Part shown: in pieces, positions 9,992 through 24,700 of the stretch
Position numbering within the stretch: position 1 is the first letter of the stretch
Layout of the letters: each line of letters opens with the position of its first letter
Assembly: GCF_932274485.2 (NCBI RefSeq)
Contig: NC_065883.2
Location: forward strand, 69,049,210 to 69,113,209
Source of the DNA: Patella vulgata
Taxonomy: Eukaryota; Mollusca; Gastropoda; Patellidae
DNA: 64,000 nucleotides
Direction: 5' to 3'
The notes under the pieces: model-generated
Database searches by the model: none
What the model saw: only the letters and a program-made list of their open reading frames with translations
What the model was told of the DNA's origin: nothing
Position numbers and translations under genes: made by a program

Positions 9992-12763
9992 CTGTAATTA
10001 TAAAACAATATTACATGTACAACCTAATCTTATTTCGAATTCCAATTGTCAAGGGATCTTTTACATGTATACCGCCCTTGGTTTTTCTACCCATCCATCC
10101 GAACAACTATACATTGTACCTTGCAAGGCCCTTCGTCCTACAACACTGACAAGGGGGAAAAATGGCGGAAAATCCTGATGAACTTTATTGGCCAACGCAG
10201 GGATCGAACACGGGAGCCAATGTCCTACCCACTGGGGGGTTGGATGGCAGAATGGTTAGCACGTGCACGCTGTATCATAAGGTCTGTCATTGAGTCAACT
10301 GGCGTAGTTTTGATTCCCAGGTTGTACGTGACAAGGAGTAGGGTCACCTGTACAACCTCATGGGTTTTATCTGAGTCCTCCAGTTTCCTCCCACTGCTAA
10401 AAAAGACCCCTATAAGCGCAAGAGAATTATTGAAATAAAATTGAATCATGTGTTAGTCCCGAAATGACCTAGTTTGTGTCGAGTGGACGTTAAACCACAT
10501 TTTCTCTCGCTCTCCTTTCCAACTGAGCCATGGTGGCTCTGTATTAGTAAAAGTCATTTATCTATAAATGACATCAACTTTACAGTCCCATTTTATTTAT
10601 TCTTACCCCATCTTCTTTAATTAGTTCAGCTGCTATGATATGACGATCAACACCATCGAATGCTGACCAATCCATTTTAAAGTCTGGGTTTTTAGCTGTA
10701 TGCATTGGAATGGTTTCTTTCATATCATAAAATCCTGGTGAGGGCCCTGTCTGCTGCCAGCGGAAATCTAAACTCCATCTTATTTCATTGGACATATTTG
10801 GCAAACTATAAAATAGGAAGAGAAAAATGTAGTGAAATGGGGTCATATGTTAAAGTAGCTAAGTCTCAAAACCAATATCATCTAAAGTCTTCGCACATTG
10901 AAAACACAAATTATTTGTCAATTTAAATTAATATTGATGTTGTGATCTTACTGAGAAAAGATGGGCTTCTGATATCAGATATTTAAGAAAAAATAAACAT
11001 TTTAACATTGGTACACGATTCGTGTACCATAATGTGTTTCAGCACCATTTGTAACAAGGGACTCAAAGAACTAGGCAAGACATATTCCACAAGTCATGTC
11101 AATGTCCTGGGGCCAAATATTACCAATTTAGCTGCTTGAATCATTGAAAGAATAATCCAAAAGTGAGGGTGATGTCCCCTGCTTTCAGTGGTGTGTATCT
11201 GCAGATAACTTTCCTATAAAATCAGCTCAAATTATGGCACTACATGAAAATTTCAATTCATCTTCCTAGCAGTCACTGATGGAAATTGGGCTATGACATG
11301 GTCAAAGTCAGGTTTTTTTTCAGTTTCTAGACTACTTCCCTAGCTTATGAAGCAGAATGCTCTTGCTGTCAGTATCTCTCAGCGGCGCCTTCTTCTAGTG
11401 GCTCGCAGGGCACGTGCCTTCCCTGCCAAACGGTTGATAATCAATGAATGCCCTAATCCCCAAATATCTAGATGACACACATTAATTGCTTGCATATTTA
11501 TGTTTATAAAGGGCATCAAGCAGAAATTGCTGACTACCGAACATAGTCAAGGTATGGAAGTAATATGAATCTATGGCTAAATCTATTTGTTAAGGCCAGC
11601 TCATTTTTTGTCACGGTCACAGAGATATAAATAAGGTTAGGGCATGTGATTGTTGGCGAGATTGCAAGTTAGAGTTAAGCACTGGGGTTAGGTACAGGGT
11701 TAGGATTGGCGCTAGTCCTGTTTACATCTCGTGACCTATGACAAAAAATTGCGCTGGCCTTATCATTTAGCACTAACCATGAATCTATACACAAGGTTTC
11801 ATCAATCTCCACTCAATGTGTATCTCTGCTTAGCCTTAGACATACACCCAATGAACATTTACACCAACTCTAACATTCTTCCTCAATTAGTAGTAGATTT
11901 ACTGTGTCCAAATAAGTGTGACAGGCAAACAGGCAGACGGATAAACTCATTTTACACTGTAACCCAGGTATCATTTAATCTTGTGTATCTAGCACTAATT
12001 TATTTCACATTCATTTAATATCAAATCTTTTTTCAAATATTCGTAAAATTATTTTAAATTACCAAAAATCATTTAATTTGTATTGTGTCCAGTTTAAAGC
12101 TAACCATTTAATTTTGATAATAAGTGTCCAATTTACAAGTGTTTAATTTCTTGACCACTGTTAAAAAATGAACAACCCAATTGAATATTGTTGTATAATG
12201 ATTAATTTTTGAAAAGTGGTCAGGAAATTAAATACTTGTAAATTGGACACTCTTATAATCAGAATTAATCAGTCAGCTTTAAACTGGACACAAGTACAAA
12301 TTAGATGATTTTTACAAATATTTAAACAAAGATTTGATATTAAACGTATGTAAAAGAAATTAGTACTAGATACACAAGATTAAATGATAACCGTTAATAG
12401 TCCCCAGCTTTCTTCAAAAGGAGGCGGACCCAAAAAATTGACTACTTATAGTTGATGACAACTGATCCCATTTTCTCCTTCTCTTTCCAGCTATAATGAA
12501 TTTGTCAGAGTTGATGACAATATACATCGATATTGAAACAAACTATCCTTTACAGTTGGGATGATAAACATAGAATTAATCATATGTTAGTCTCAAAATG
12601 GCAAGAGATAAAATATCATTTAATTCTTACCTATGATGGGGTATCATGTTATTCAACAACAACATTCCCCCATATGGAATTGGACAACATTTTATATCTT
12701 TTTCTAAATCAACACCTAAAAACAACATAAAAGAAATAATGTAAAAGATACTTTATGGAAGAT

Positions 12764-12796
<33 letters not shown>

Positions 12797-15700
12797 GGTT
12801 TAATGTCCACTTGACACAAACTAGGTCATTTCGGGACTAACACATTGTTCAATTTTATTTCAATAATTTGCTTGCGCGTAGGGGACTTTAGCAGTGGAAG
12901 GAAACCGGAGGACCCGGAGAAAACCCAAGAGGCTGGACAGACAACCCTACTTGTCACATACAACAGGGGTATCGAAACCATGCCAGCTGACTCAATGACA
13001 GCGGCATTGCCATATTATATTTGTCCCGGGATTGCATAGTTTGTTCATTCAGTGCTATGAGTGAAATGGCCAAATCTGATTAAACATACTAACCAATCGG
13101 CCATCCAACCTCCCTATTAGAGTTGGCAGTTCTCACTTTAATAGTGAAAACCTAGATAATGTAAAGGGAATATGTTAAAAATGTCAGTCAAAATGCTTCA
13201 CTCTAAGCTGAGAAAAGCTTATTTTAAAATCATTGTAGCCTTGATTGTCATTGTTTCAAAGTCTCGATTATTCATTTTTGCATTTAATCATCAACGGACA
13301 TTGAACAGCAAATCAGATTCAAATCTAATGAAAATCAGACAGATATGATGGCATCAAGAGTTAATTATGGTCTTATCATGTTAATAAATGTCTAATTAAT
13401 AGTTTATATAACATGTCAGGCCTAAAGAAAGACCTGCGATAGGCAGATTTACCTCTTGGATAATGCATGTTTAAAAGTATGTCCAACAGATTCCAGCCTC
13501 CATAACTTTACGTTCACAACACTTAGCTAAACCTTGTTTAATATCTATAATTCAGTCCACAATTTTTCTCTGAATTGTTGTTTTTACAAACTAAATCCAC
13601 AGAGAAGGTCTTCTCCTTCACGTAGACAAAATAAGAAGAGGCTGTGCATGCTTTACAAATCTCATCTTTAACAATCTATCCGTGATGAAGGCCTATCGAG
13701 ATCGTGCACCAAGTTTGTGCCACCTCTTACTATGTGTAACAGTAAGTATGAATTTAGCGAAACGTCACAATGTACAGTTACACTTTTATATCTAAATATC
13801 AATGTAACTGTAAGTTATGACTCTCTTATATTGCAATTTGCAAGACATTAGACATCCTTCAAATAAAACTCACTGGCTTTTATTAAACATACATTATGCA
13901 AGAGCTAAATCTGCCTATTGCAGGTCTTTCTTTAAGCCTGAAATGTTATATAAACTATTAATTAAACATTAATTAACAAAACAAGACCATAATCAACTCT
14001 AGATGGCACTTAACTAGATTAAAACAGTTCGCCATTTAAAAATTTAATTTAAAAATGGGAAAGCGAGGCTAAGTCCTGATTATACCAGTGTCCTGGTTAC
14101 CACTGTGCACACATCTTGTCAAAACTACAAACAAAGATAACTTAGCTGAGAATGAAGTAATTTGAATGAAATTTTCAATATTTTCTTTTTTTATCATCTA
14201 TTTTTGAATTATTATAGCAAGAATGACCAACTCTTTATTAAACTCTTAACTAATGTATCTTTAAATAATTACCAAGTGTTTTTTTCATTTCTTCTTCTTC
14301 CAGCATGACATACCAAGTTCCTCCATAGCAACACTGATGTTGGGCAACCTTCCCTAGTTTATGTCCACCTGCTGCAACCTACAACAATATTGTTATATGT
14401 AAGAGCTAAAGGGTTTTTTTTTATTCTTGTTTCAAATGTTATATAAATGATTATTTAGACATTTATGTGCATCACATGCCCATAATCAAATCTCTAAGCC
14501 ATTAGATGGTTGAGATTTTAATTGGATTAATTGGTTAATGCTAAAATGAACAAGCCAACAGTGAGGCTGATGTCCCCCGCCGAAATAGGAAAATAATTAG
14601 AGGACACATATAAATTTATCACAAATTATCTTTTACAAAGTATTGAACAATCAAACAGTATATCTTTACTTATAGTCTAAGCATACAATGTTTTTGATGG
14701 AATAATTATAGCATATTAAGGGGAAAACATACTCAATTCGAAGGAGAGTTATTGTGTTCCAAAGTCTCAGCAAATCAAATTGCTTATCGCTCTGCTTAAT
14801 CTGAGCAGAAAATGCTCATTATCGATCTTAGTCAAGGTATTACTGTAATGAAACTATACACCAAGTTTCATCACTCTCACTTAATTAGAACTAAAGTTAT
14901 AGTGTCCCAAAGCATCAACCAATCAAATTGTTTATCTACTTAATTAGAACTTAAGTTATAGTGTCCCAAAGCATCAACCAATCAAATTGTTTATCTCTGC
15001 TTACCCTAAGCGGAACGGACAGACAAACAGACAGACGGACGAACCCATTTTAATAGTTCCCTGCTTTCTTCGAAAGGCGGGGGACAATAAGCATGAACAT
15101 TTACTCAATTCGAAGATCAACCAATCAAATTGTTTATCTCTGCTTACCATAAGCGGAACGGACAGACAGACAAACAGACAGACGGACGAACCCATTTTAA
15201 TAGTTCCCTGCTTTCTTCGAAAGGCGGGGGACAATCAAAGTAGGAGAGTTATTGTTTTCCAAAGTCTCGACCAATCAAATTGCGTATCGCTCTGCTTACC
15301 CTGAGCAGAAAATGCTCAATTATCAAACTTAGTCAAGGTATTACTGTAATGAAACTATACACCAAGTTTCATCAATCTCACTTAATTAGAACGAAAGTTA
15401 TCGTGTCCCAAAGCATCAACCAATCAAATTGCTTATCTCTGCTTACCCTAAGCGGAAAATGCTCATCTTCGAACTCCATCAAGGCATTGACCTAATCAAC
15501 ACATACACCAAGTTTGAACATTCTAGCTCAATTAGGAAGAGAGTTATCGTGCCCCAAAGTATCAACCAATCAAATTGCTTATCTCTGCTTACCCTAAGCG
15601 GAAAATGCTCATCTTCGAACTCCATCAAGGCATTGACCTAATAAACACATACACCAAGTTTGAACATTCTAGCTCAATTAAAAGTTATCGTGTCCCAAAG

Positions 15701-18700
15701 CATCAACCAATCAAATTGCTTATCTCTGCTTACCCTAAGCGGAAAATGCTCATCTTCGAACTCCATCAAGGCATTGACCTAATCAACACATACACCAAGT
15801 TTGAACATTCTAGCCCAATTAGGAAGAGAGTTATCGTGTCCCAAAGCATCAACCAATCAAATTGCTTATCTCTGCTTACCCTAAGCGGAAAATGCTCATC
15901 TTCGAACTCCATCAAGGCATTGACCTAATAAACACATACACCAAGTTTGAACATTCTAGCTCAATTAGGAAGAGAGTTATTGTGTCCCAAAAAGTGTGAC
16001 GGACAGACAGACGGACGGACAGACAGACAGACGGACGAACCCATTTTAATAGTCCCCTGCTTTCTTCGAAAGGCGGGGGACAAAAATAAAGACAGCAATG
16101 ACAATCAAGACTATGCTATTCTAGTCAAAACTTCAAACATTCATAACTTTGCTCAGAGTCAAGCAATTTTTATTAAAATTTATAATTAAAGATACATTAT
16201 GTAAGATTTAGATAAAGAGCTGGCCATTCTTGCTATAATAGTTCAAAAATGGATAATGTAAAATGAATATATTGAAAATTTCATCTTAGCATAGCTTCTC
16301 CATTTTTAATTAAACCATTAAATGGCCAAACCGTTCTAATCTAGTTGAAATCTCAAGCATCCAATGGCATCAAGAGTTGATTATATGTTCCTGTCATGGT
16401 AATAAATGTCAAATTAATAATTTATATAACATTTAATGTCTAATTAATAATTTATATAACATTTAAAGGCTAAAGAAAGACCTGTAACAGGCAGATTTGG
16501 ATCTTGGATAATGTATCTTTAAACTATTGTAGCAAGAATGTCCAGCTCTTTATCTAAATCTTACATAATGTATCTTTAAGTCTTTAAGTTCAGAAGACAC
16601 TAGTGTGTACAGGGTATTCACTATAAGAGCAGTTTATAATCAATATCAAAACTTACCCTCATACAACCATTTTGCTCAGTAGCATTTAACAATGGAATCC
16701 AAGCTGTTGGTTGAAGTACTTTATAGGAACGATTATCCAGGTACGCAGAATCTATAAAACAAGAGGGATGTGGGGTTTAACATCCACACACAAAAAACTA
16801 GGTCATTTATGGTGAATCACTTATACAAATGTATTGATAACATCTTACATCTTATTGTAATTATGATATATAATCTAATTGTAAATATGATATATAATAG
16901 GCCTGTAAGAGATGTGACGTCATCCTTGAGTGTTAGCGTAACATTATTTCAAATAATGGTATGGGGCAATGTGCCAAGCTTACGTTATTTATACTATGTG
17001 CGAGTGTCTGTATTTTAAGTTGTTTAATGGTCTCGAGCTTAAGACATTGTGTAATATATTGAAACAACACTCATAACTAACGTCATATTACGCAATGTCT
17101 CGCTCTCAACCATTAAACCACACTTAGTATACCTATTTATATTCATACAGAGTAACGTCCCCTCAGTCATATCTAGACCACAACATTTTTGTATCTTTGT
17201 CCAAACTATTCACCTGCACACATGTTATTTTTTGTGGGTGGATGGAATGGTGGCATTTCAATAGCTACAAAAAAAATCCTTTGATGGAATCATGACTTGC
17301 ATGGCTGATATTGATACACAGTGGTGACCTATTGGTCTCCAGGAGGCCATTAATGGGCCAAGTCTTAGCGAATAAAAAACCCCAGTACCTTGATGCCAAG
17401 GAACAGTGGTGGCTTCATTCTGGGGAGTTTTTGTCCGAAGATTCCAAACTGGATGTCCTGATATTTCCGGCCCAATCAGTTGTTCAACCACATTTAATAA
17501 TCTTTCATTGGTCCATAAATTCTTCAAGGGCTGTGAAATAAAATATTGTAAAATTGATATAAAAATGAGACAAAATAAGCGTAAAAAAAACAAATAATGC
17601 CAGTGTTCAAATAAGTAACCTGTCATTTTTCTTATTTTGATTTTCATCCATCAGGAGATCTTTAACCCACTGCCTATAGTATAAACAGGACATTTAAATA
17701 ACTTGACGCTTTTCCATTCAATCCCCTTTGTTCCACACAACTGACAAGGGGAGACAAGACTGGAAACCCCATGGAGGCAGACCACCATTAATTTCCCCAT
17801 TGACTTCAATGTTAATTCTGGCCTTTTTGCCCACCTCCAACTTTTCCCCAAATTTTCGTTGGGCTGAATGCTTTTCACTACAGACAGAGGAACAAATGGT
17901 CATGTCTTTGCACTAAAATTTGTATGAGGTTGACCACCAAAATTTTGAGATACACAAACTTGAAGAAGCATACTAAAAACATGTAACTAGTTGCCGTACA
18001 TATCGCCGTAGCTAACCTGATAACCCTCTTATCCTTCCGCCTCAAAATCATGAATATTTACCAAAACCTGGCAGAAAATGTTAATTCAAACCCTCTTCGT
18101 CCATTCTAGACCAAAAAATCAACACAAATGGGCATGCAAAAGGGGAGAAAAGAGAGAGAGAGAGAGAATTGCTATAAATAGACGAACTACAATTCGTGGG
18201 TACCGAGATGATGAAATTTAATGGTGGTCTGCCTCCCCATGATTGGAGAAAAAGCATATCAATTAACCGACAGTATGAAATGAAATGAAATGAAATGGGG
18301 TTTAACGTCCTACTGTTTTGCTCCGAACTGGGCTAATGAAGACGGGCATACGCCATACAGTGTGCTATGAGGGAAATTTTGCCCAGACAGCGGCACTACG
18401 GACTACTCTTATATCGAATTCCAACTGACAAGGGATCTTTTACATGCACACCAATGTCTACACAGGACCTCAATTTTTTGTCTCATCTGACTGACTAGAC
18501 AGCTGTTCTTGTCGGGCCCTCTGTCCTGCACCACTGACAACGGGAAACAACATCAGAAAATCCTGATGAACTTTCTTGGCCAATGCAGGGATCAAACACA
18601 TGACCTCCAGGCTAGCGAGCCAGCGTCTTACCCACTTAACCACCGTGGCTCCCAAAAAGGCTTTGATATAGACACACAATACAACACAAGTAAGTAAATG

Positions 18701-21700
18701 ATATGAAATGGGGCTTAACATCTTATACCACACATGTTGTATGCTTATTTGTTAGTAAATTTATATTTCCTTTCAACACTTTTATCATTAAAGAAACAAA
18801 ATAAGAAATAAAAAATATGTTCCTCTTGCTTTTTACGATGTATCTAGATCAAATTTAATGTGGTTTATGTCACGTAGGCCAAAATATAATCTTATTGTTA
18901 AATATATAGGTCAAGTACATTATGTAAAAGTGAGACAGAAAATTATCATTGATAATATCTGGGACATGACGAATCATATATTACATCTAAGACAAAAAAT
19001 TGCAACTGATAATGTAGAAATTGGGACATTTCCTTATATATATTAGATGTAAGACAAAAAAAAAATAGCAAGGATAATGTGGAAAGTGGGAGATTTCATT
19101 AGATGTATTGGATATAACTAAATACAATAACTTGTGACTTAATGCATTATAAGTTATAACTCATACACCGTAATCAATAGAAAGGCCAACAATCTGCTGT
19201 CTACAACAAAACAATATTCTTTAACAGTAGCCTACACAGTAGAGTATAAGTTATATGAAAAGGCCTAGCTACGAGAACGTAGCTAAAAACATTGAGATAT
19301 ATTGACGTGCTTGTTTTTAGCTACGATTGGGTTCCTTTAGTTTCACGTGGCAAATTCAATTTCTTTATTAATGCATGCAACATCTTAAAAATAAAATAAT
19401 TTTATACTATTATGACTAATTAAACTTACAGAGGCCAATGTAGTGGCACAATTATCGCTTAACTCCAAATATTCGCGTTTAAATTAATGAAGCGTTGTTT
19501 TTATCTGACATACACTGCCATCAAAGTCCATTCATAGTTACGGTGCTTTAGACATGCGCAAACCCTACATGCCCCTTTTACTATAAAGCAAAAACATCCT
19601 TCTTGCCATTTATTATCAGGTCCAAAATAATTTCTTGTTCGAGTTTTAATTCAACGTTAACGCCGCAATTTGATTTGATTTTCTGAAATGATTCGCGGAT
19701 AGATTAGACCAGGTGGATGTCAATTTGTTTGTTTACATTTTCTCCACTTGCGATTGCCTTTTTTGATTGGCTGTTATAAAGCCTTATATTTAGCTCCACC
19801 TTCATTATTCTCATAGTAACGGCTTAACGCCTCAATTTTAAATACGATGATTTATACCCGTTTCAGGTAGGATTATATGCTTAATTGTAGTTGGATGTGG
19901 TAGAAATATTTTAAATAACAATAATCAATCATTGTTTTGATGAAAAATATTGTCAATTTTGCTTACTGAGGCCCGATCTGATTCTCGTTGGGCCAACAAA
20001 CTGGCTACAAGGCTGGTGAAATAAGGCAAGTTGAAGCCTCCCTTTAAGATCCCTTATATCATTTTATTCTACCTCAATTATTCCATGTTGCAATTTGTGC
20101 TAGTAAAAGCCTTAAAATCGTGAATTTTTGTTTTAAAATCACTAACTTCGATCTTTAATTTGTCCATGTTGCATTTGTGCTTAAGTGCCTCCCCAAAATA
20201 TAATAAGAATAGGTTAGCAACTATAGGAGCACAGTTATTAAAACATTTAAAAGTCACGTCATGATCCAAATGTATAAATAATGAATTACACCAACCATAT
20301 ATATTTATCGTTGATGTTATACATACATATACAATTTCACACATTGTCTTTTTTATATTACCCATCTTCATTAGCCCGGTTCGGAGCAAAACAGCTAGTA
20401 GGACATTAAACACCATTTCATTTCATTTCAATTTTTTATATTATTTACACGTACTATTATTGGCATACTTATTCAACAAGGACGTTATTCAAATATCTAT
20501 TTTATTTTTACACATGTGACGACGTTAAGGAGCATAAAAGGTCTGACTATTCATTTTATTCATGCAAACCAGTGAGGTGTTACAATAGAAATAGATGATG
20601 TTAATACAACCGTCGTAATGTTAGGTTCCCACTATCACGACTCACAGCAGGAAAAGGAAAATGCTTTTTTTTGGAGGGGGGGGGGCTACACGATAAGATC
20701 CGCTACTTCGCCTCTCACAAACAACTGGCACTGACATCTGTAACCCAAAATTTTTCAGGCATTGCAGGGTCTGTCCCCTAGTGAATTACTAGCATATCAA
20801 TATGATCATGCTAGATATACATGGACCTGTATAAGTATGAGTTACCTGTATATCAATATAATTACACCATGCAGGTGTGATTTATCAGTATATCGATATG
20901 ATCACGCTGGATATACCTTTATAGGTATGAGTTACCTGCATATCGATATGATTACCTGTATTTTTTATCTCTTGTAAGGTTTATCTATGTGAGACAATTT
21001 TTGATAAAAAATTTGATTATCATCAGTATGTTATCTTTTCAGATGTTTTATTAAATAATCTTTTAGTAACTGGATAGAACAATAAACTATAACACAAACT
21101 AAGTCATTTTGGGACTAACATATGATGTGTACACTTATATTTCAATAAATTGTTTGTCTGTGGGTGTGTTTAGCAGTGGAGGAAACAGGAAGACCCGAAG
21201 AAAACCCCCAAGGTTGTGATCAAAACCATGCCTCTTGGCTCAATTACAGACCTCACGGAATTCATTATTGTCCTCGACTACCAAGTTGCCACCTGATTAT
21301 ATGTCTAGCATGAATATATTAAAATGGTACTGTATGCATTACCTGCAGAGGCGTAGCCGTGAAATATATATTGGGGGGGTCCGCAACCCTAACCCTAACC
21401 CTATTTTAAAACCCCTAAAAAATATAAACAAACACCATGTGGCCATGCTGTCTACACAACTCATTTGCTGATTGGCCCACCGCGTGCAAAGTATTATGGT
21501 TACATGGCTGGCTGAGCGGGCGATAAATATTTGGTTTAGGCGATAATGTTTTTGGGTACCTACATGCGATTCACTCTCATAAGTGGCAGAAAAAAATTAA
21601 CTAGACACAATTTTATGGAACAGTTACTTTTCACTTCACACATGTTTCAAGGATGATTCTCTCTGTGTTTCGCAATGTAAACCATATTGGGATATGTACA

Positions 21701-24700
21701 GGTTTTATACAGATAGAATCTTAACTAACCCTAATAATTGTTGTAAATAAATAGGAGTTAGGATCTACTATGTAAATTTTTTGGGGGGTCCAAGTATATT
21801 CAGACCCCCCCAGAAAAAAAAATGGGGGTCGGACCCCCCCCCCCCCCCATGTGTGACACCCATGATTACCTGTGGCAGTTGGCCTGCTTTATGAAGAAGT
21901 ATATTGGCACCTGGGAACTCTCTTTCTATATGGGTCAATCGCTCAAATAATCCATATTCATCATATAATTCTGAAAGAAAATCAACCAAATCTTTAAAAC
22001 ACTGTTCAATCATTATACATCAATAATCATTGGGGTTGTAAATATTTTAACAGTGATCGTGAAATTAAATGCTTGTTAATTGGATGGACACTCATTATCA
22101 AAATTAAAGGGTCAACTTTAAACTGGACACAGGTAAAAATTCAATGTTTTTTAGTGATGTTAGTTAAATGATTTTTATAAAATTTTTAATAAGGTTTTGA
22201 TAGCGAATAAATGTGAAAGAAATTAATGCTAAATACACAAGATGCAGGAGGACTGCATTACACGTAAAACAAAAATCTACAAGATAAACCTGCGGACAAG
22301 ACAGAAAATAGATATTGCACCAAATAAAAAAATATCAAATTAAATGAATAGAACCGGGGGCCAGCCATAAGCGTCCACTGCACTGTACAGTCCCGGGTCG
22401 GTGCAGAATTCACATTGTAAAGATTGAAAATTTGTGTATTTACGTTTTATTTTTCCAGCCTTATAAAGTTTATTGGCCAAACCATCAACCATATCTTTAA
22501 TTGCTGCACGACATGGATCCAGTTCTTTTTCACAATCAAAAAATTTGTCCACAACAACATAGCCCTAGAAAATAAGAATCTAAAATGTACTCATATGTAC
22601 TCCATGGCCGTGCACCCCCACCCCTATTAAGATGCATTATGTAATAGCTAAATCTTCCTATAGCAGTCTTTTTTCTGGGTTCAAATGTTATATAATTTAT
22701 TATTTAGACATCTATTCACATGACAAGCCTAAAATCAACTCTCTAGAACATCGGATGGCAGAGATTTAAATGGATTTGAACACCAGCATGATTTAAAGAT
22801 GCATTATTGTAGGTCTTTTTTTGGTCTTAAATGTTATACTAATTATTATTTAGACATTTATTCACATGACAAGCCTATAATTTAAATACCTGGTTGTCCA
22901 GTACTGTTGCTACAATAATAAACGATCTATGCTAAATCTTCAAACATCTTCAAACATCTTCCCCTAGGATAAAGTAATCTGGATGCAATTTTTAATTTAT
23001 TCTATTTTTGAATTATTATAGCAAGTACGACCAGCTTGTTATCTAATGCATCTTTAAAGGTACGGTACAGAAATAATTTGTCAGAAGATGTTACAATCTT
23101 GATGGTATAAAATCAACCCTAACTAAATTGGAAAATGGGATCTTTGATACTTTTTACAATATAAACACACTGATGTCACCATCTTCTTTTGCAGCTAGAC
23201 ACAGGGCCATGTAAGAAATAGTATCAAGTTGTTAGGATGGCGCGAAAAACTTGAGGTCCTAGTATGTAAAAGAGTCCATGACAGTAGGAGTTTGCAATGA
23301 AGGGTTGGCAGGAATGAGTGTTACAGGCAAAATTTCACGTACTAACACAAACTAACATAAAAAAAAAATGGTCTCTTTAATCCGGCGGTCCATGGAGTTT
23401 ACAGACAGCTTTTCACATTTCCTTTAAAATTACGACGAGTAACCTAGTTACCTATGGTGATCGAATGTTTAGCATTGCTGCTCCAATGGAATGACAACAC
23501 TTAAACAGTTCCATCAAAAGTGGCAAAACATTTACTTGCCTTTAGGAAAAAGTTAAAAACACACCTGTTTCAACAAGCTTATATCCGGAGTGACATTCGA
23601 TGTGCTTAGAGCACGCCTCAGCATGGAATAGGCACTATATAAATAACTTTATTATTATTATTAATATCAGTTTACTATACCGTAATTAAATTCTATATCC
23701 TATATGGAACTTGTATTTTATGACAGTCAGTAATATTATGTTTTGGGTTATAATACTTCACATCAACAAATATGATAGGTAGACCTACAAATATTATATT
23801 TTACTTAAAGGAGCTAAATCGCTAATATTTGGGACCTAAAATTTGACACAATTAAATGGGTCGCAACGCATATAATAATGTAATCTGATTGTATATAAAC
23901 TGATTTACATTCTATCATTTCCGTTTTACTCTAATTTCAAAGCAGTTATGTTCGGCGAAATACGCCCGAAGCCTCAATCAAATGGCAATCTCTAGCGTCT
24001 GGTTATTCCAGTCTACATCGATAGTATTTATTGCGCATGCTCTCCAGATAAGAATATGGGGTCACTGTTTGACATGACTTGTGGAATATGTCTAAACTCG
24101 TTCTTCCGAGTTGCATGTTACAAATTGTGCTGAAACGTATTATGGTACACGATTCGTGTACCAATCATAAAATGTTTATTTAATATTTTGTCTTAAATAT
24201 TGGATATCAGAAGCCCATCTTTTCCCGGTAAGATCACAACACCAATGTTGATAAAAATTGAAAAATTATTCGTGTTTTCATTGTCGAAGGTTTTGGATGA
24301 TATTGAGTTAGAGACTTAGCTACTTTAATATATCAGCCGAGTACTTTAACGCATGTCTATATTACGGTGGTACTCAGACGTGTCAACTAACTGGCTATTA
24401 TTCGCGTATTTGAGTTGTAAAATTTGTACGACCGATTCTTATTTATTGTGATATGACTGAAAACACATTTTGGAGTAACGTATTAAAGTCTTTTGGGTAG
24501 CATTTTATGTATATTTTCACAAAATATTTCAAAAAATTTTTTTCTGTCATTTAAATTATTGACCCGAAACCCAAATGAAATTTTCATTTGTTCATTGTTG
24601 TATGCATTAAAAACGCGTGCACAGTGTAAAAAGTACTAAAGTATTAGCCTATGATTAATAAAAATGAAGTTATTGGATGAAAAAAAAAATCTCCTGGATT

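Noticed and set aside
14987-16189. Several open frames with repeated peptides and a regularly spaced repeat that could suggest CRISPR
   Set aside because: The units are about 146 bp without short-repeat/spacer structure, and the peptides repeat with the array. This is a pearl-like tandem core in animal DNA.
16770-17040. Possible small gene near left exon 5
   Set aside because: The open frame begins in a SINE A-like scrap next to the splice site, and the rest is intronic and AT-rich. The mirrored stretch in the right arm does not keep the frame.
21381-21405. CCCTAA repeats resembling a telomere
   Set aside because: Only about three units, inside a C/G-run MITE that has an empty site in the other arm.
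21768-22013. Longer version of exon 3 starting at an upstream ATG
   Set aside because: The acceptor TTTCTTTCAG at 21971 and the phase of exon 2 fit the shorter exon, and the extra residues break the reading.
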